Origin: Thiotrichaceae bacterium
Lineage (GTDB): Bacteria > Pseudomonadota > Gammaproteobacteria > Thiotrichales > Thiotrichaceae
DNA length: 16,191 nt
NCBI GenBank assembly: GCA_027008885.1
Contig: JALVDQ010000043.1
Coordinates: 1 to 16,191, forward strand
Reading direction: 5' to 3'
A program made the position numbers and the translations under genes. The notes below the pieces were generated by a model, which saw only the letters and a list, made by a program, of their open reading frames with translations, was not told the origin of the DNA and searched no databases. Positions 15,697-16,191 of the stretch are shown here, in pieces. The stretch's first letter is position 1, and every line of letters starts with the position of its first letter.

Positions 15697-16191
15697 GTGA
15701 AGAGAGCAAAACCGAGCATTGCGATTAGTGCCGACAAGGGCATTCCAAAGCTTCAGCTTGAGCGGCTTGCACAGCTAACTGCCCTGCCCCTGTTAAATAA
15801 AACAAGCCGGGCGGACTACCTGTTACATATCAAAACAGAGCATTTGCAATTGCAAAAACACGAGCCGCTACACTCAAAAACAGCCAAATCCAGAAAAAAG
15901 CAAAAAAAACCACTGTCTATTTATGCCGATTTCGTCACCGGAAAAGCACAGCACAGACGCTTGCACGGCGGCGGCAAGGGGCAGAATATAGCCAGGGCAG
16001 TCGGTTTGCACAAAATCAGCAATCCACGGGTTCTGGACTTGACCGCGGGTCTGGGTGCCGATGCGTTTGTATTAGCCACCCTGGGCTGTCAGGTGACGCT
16101 GGTTGAGCGCAATCTGATCATTTACGCGCTACTTAAAGATGCTCTGGAGCGCGCCCGTTTATGCACTGATCCTGATTTGCAAGCCATTCTT
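15697..16191 (+). CDS. rsmJ: 16S rRNA (guanine1516-N2)-methyltransferase RsmJ (partial)
   Basis: The gene runs off the right edge after 165 codons. No ATG is available; GTG at 15697 or 15691 is the likely start. [19 protein letters not shown] and [19 protein letters not shown], followed by VTLVERN, are the RsmJ/YhiQ segments: a basic GGG-rich approach and SAM-binding motif I. RsmJ methylates G1516 of 16S rRNA. The segment before the GGG motif contains a Lys-rich insert (KSRKKQKKP). The frame is open back into slyX, but the slyX frame is independent and well supported. The catalytic NPP/DPMFP-type motif lies beyond the window. Confidence 0.9.
   Translation, partial: MKRAKPSIAISADKGIPKLQLERLAQLTALPLLNKTSRADYLLHIKTEHLQLQKHEPLHSKTAKSRKKQKKPLSIYADFVTGKAQHRRLHGGGKGQNIARAVGLHKISNPRVLDLTAGLGADAFVLATLGCQVTLVERNLIIYALLKDALERARLCTDPDLQAIL

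Overview
This window reads as the chromosome of a Gram-negative gammaproteobacterium of moderate to low GC content. The evidence is gene content and order: a pyrG-kdsA-eno-ftsB-ispD-ispF run, pepA-holC, slyX-rsmJ, and a FolM-type pteridine reductase divergent from a MidA-type methyltransferase. KdsA implies lipopolysaccharide, and FtsB and HolC are typical of this group. I cannot fix the genus. The many short dispersed repeats resemble those of large-genome sulfur- or methane-oxidising gammaproteobacteria, but that is only an impression.

Layout. Bases 1-325 (minus) hold the start of a pteridine reductase. Bases 342-2487 (plus) hold a MidA-family methyltransferase and the circularly permuted GTPase RbgA. 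Bases 2488-3000 are a repeat-rich stretch with an apparently orphan antitoxin-like gene. Bases 3001-3784 (minus) carry cbiX and hemJ, two tetrapyrrole genes. Bases 3949-4896 (plus) hold an MBL-fold hydrolase. Bases 4897-5278 are a non-coding nest of four repeats. Bases 5279-7627 carry pepA, holC and a small unknown gene. Bases 7770-9386 carry a membrane J-domain protein followed by a HExxH metallopeptidase-like protein. Bases 9391-15105 (minus) are the housekeeping cluster, transcribed pyrG to ispF. Bases 15106-15469 are a repeat-bearing divergent spacer, and bases 15470-16191 (plus) hold slyX and the start of rsmJ.

How the genes fit together. The minus-strand cluster joins nucleotide synthesis (PyrG), KDO for lipid A-core (KdsA), glycolysis (Eno), division (FtsB) and isoprenoid precursors (IspD, IspF), so it is weighted towards envelope supply. 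CbiX and HemJ act on siroheme and heme branches of tetrapyrrole synthesis.

The most unusual signal is non-coding. A non-palindromic element of almost constant length (30-31 bp: ACCCAT, a C tract, a T tract, an AT-rich bridge, then T5-6) occurs five times, with a sixth copy lacking the first block. It sits against stop or start codons in most places, and one copy lies inside the midA coding sequence. At least four other repeat families are interspersed: GCAGAG-type repeats, a TCGG-TTAGC palindrome, a GTAGGGTTG palindrome and an ATACGGG palindrome. I see no tRNA, rRNA, CRISPR array, prophage or complete insertion sequence.
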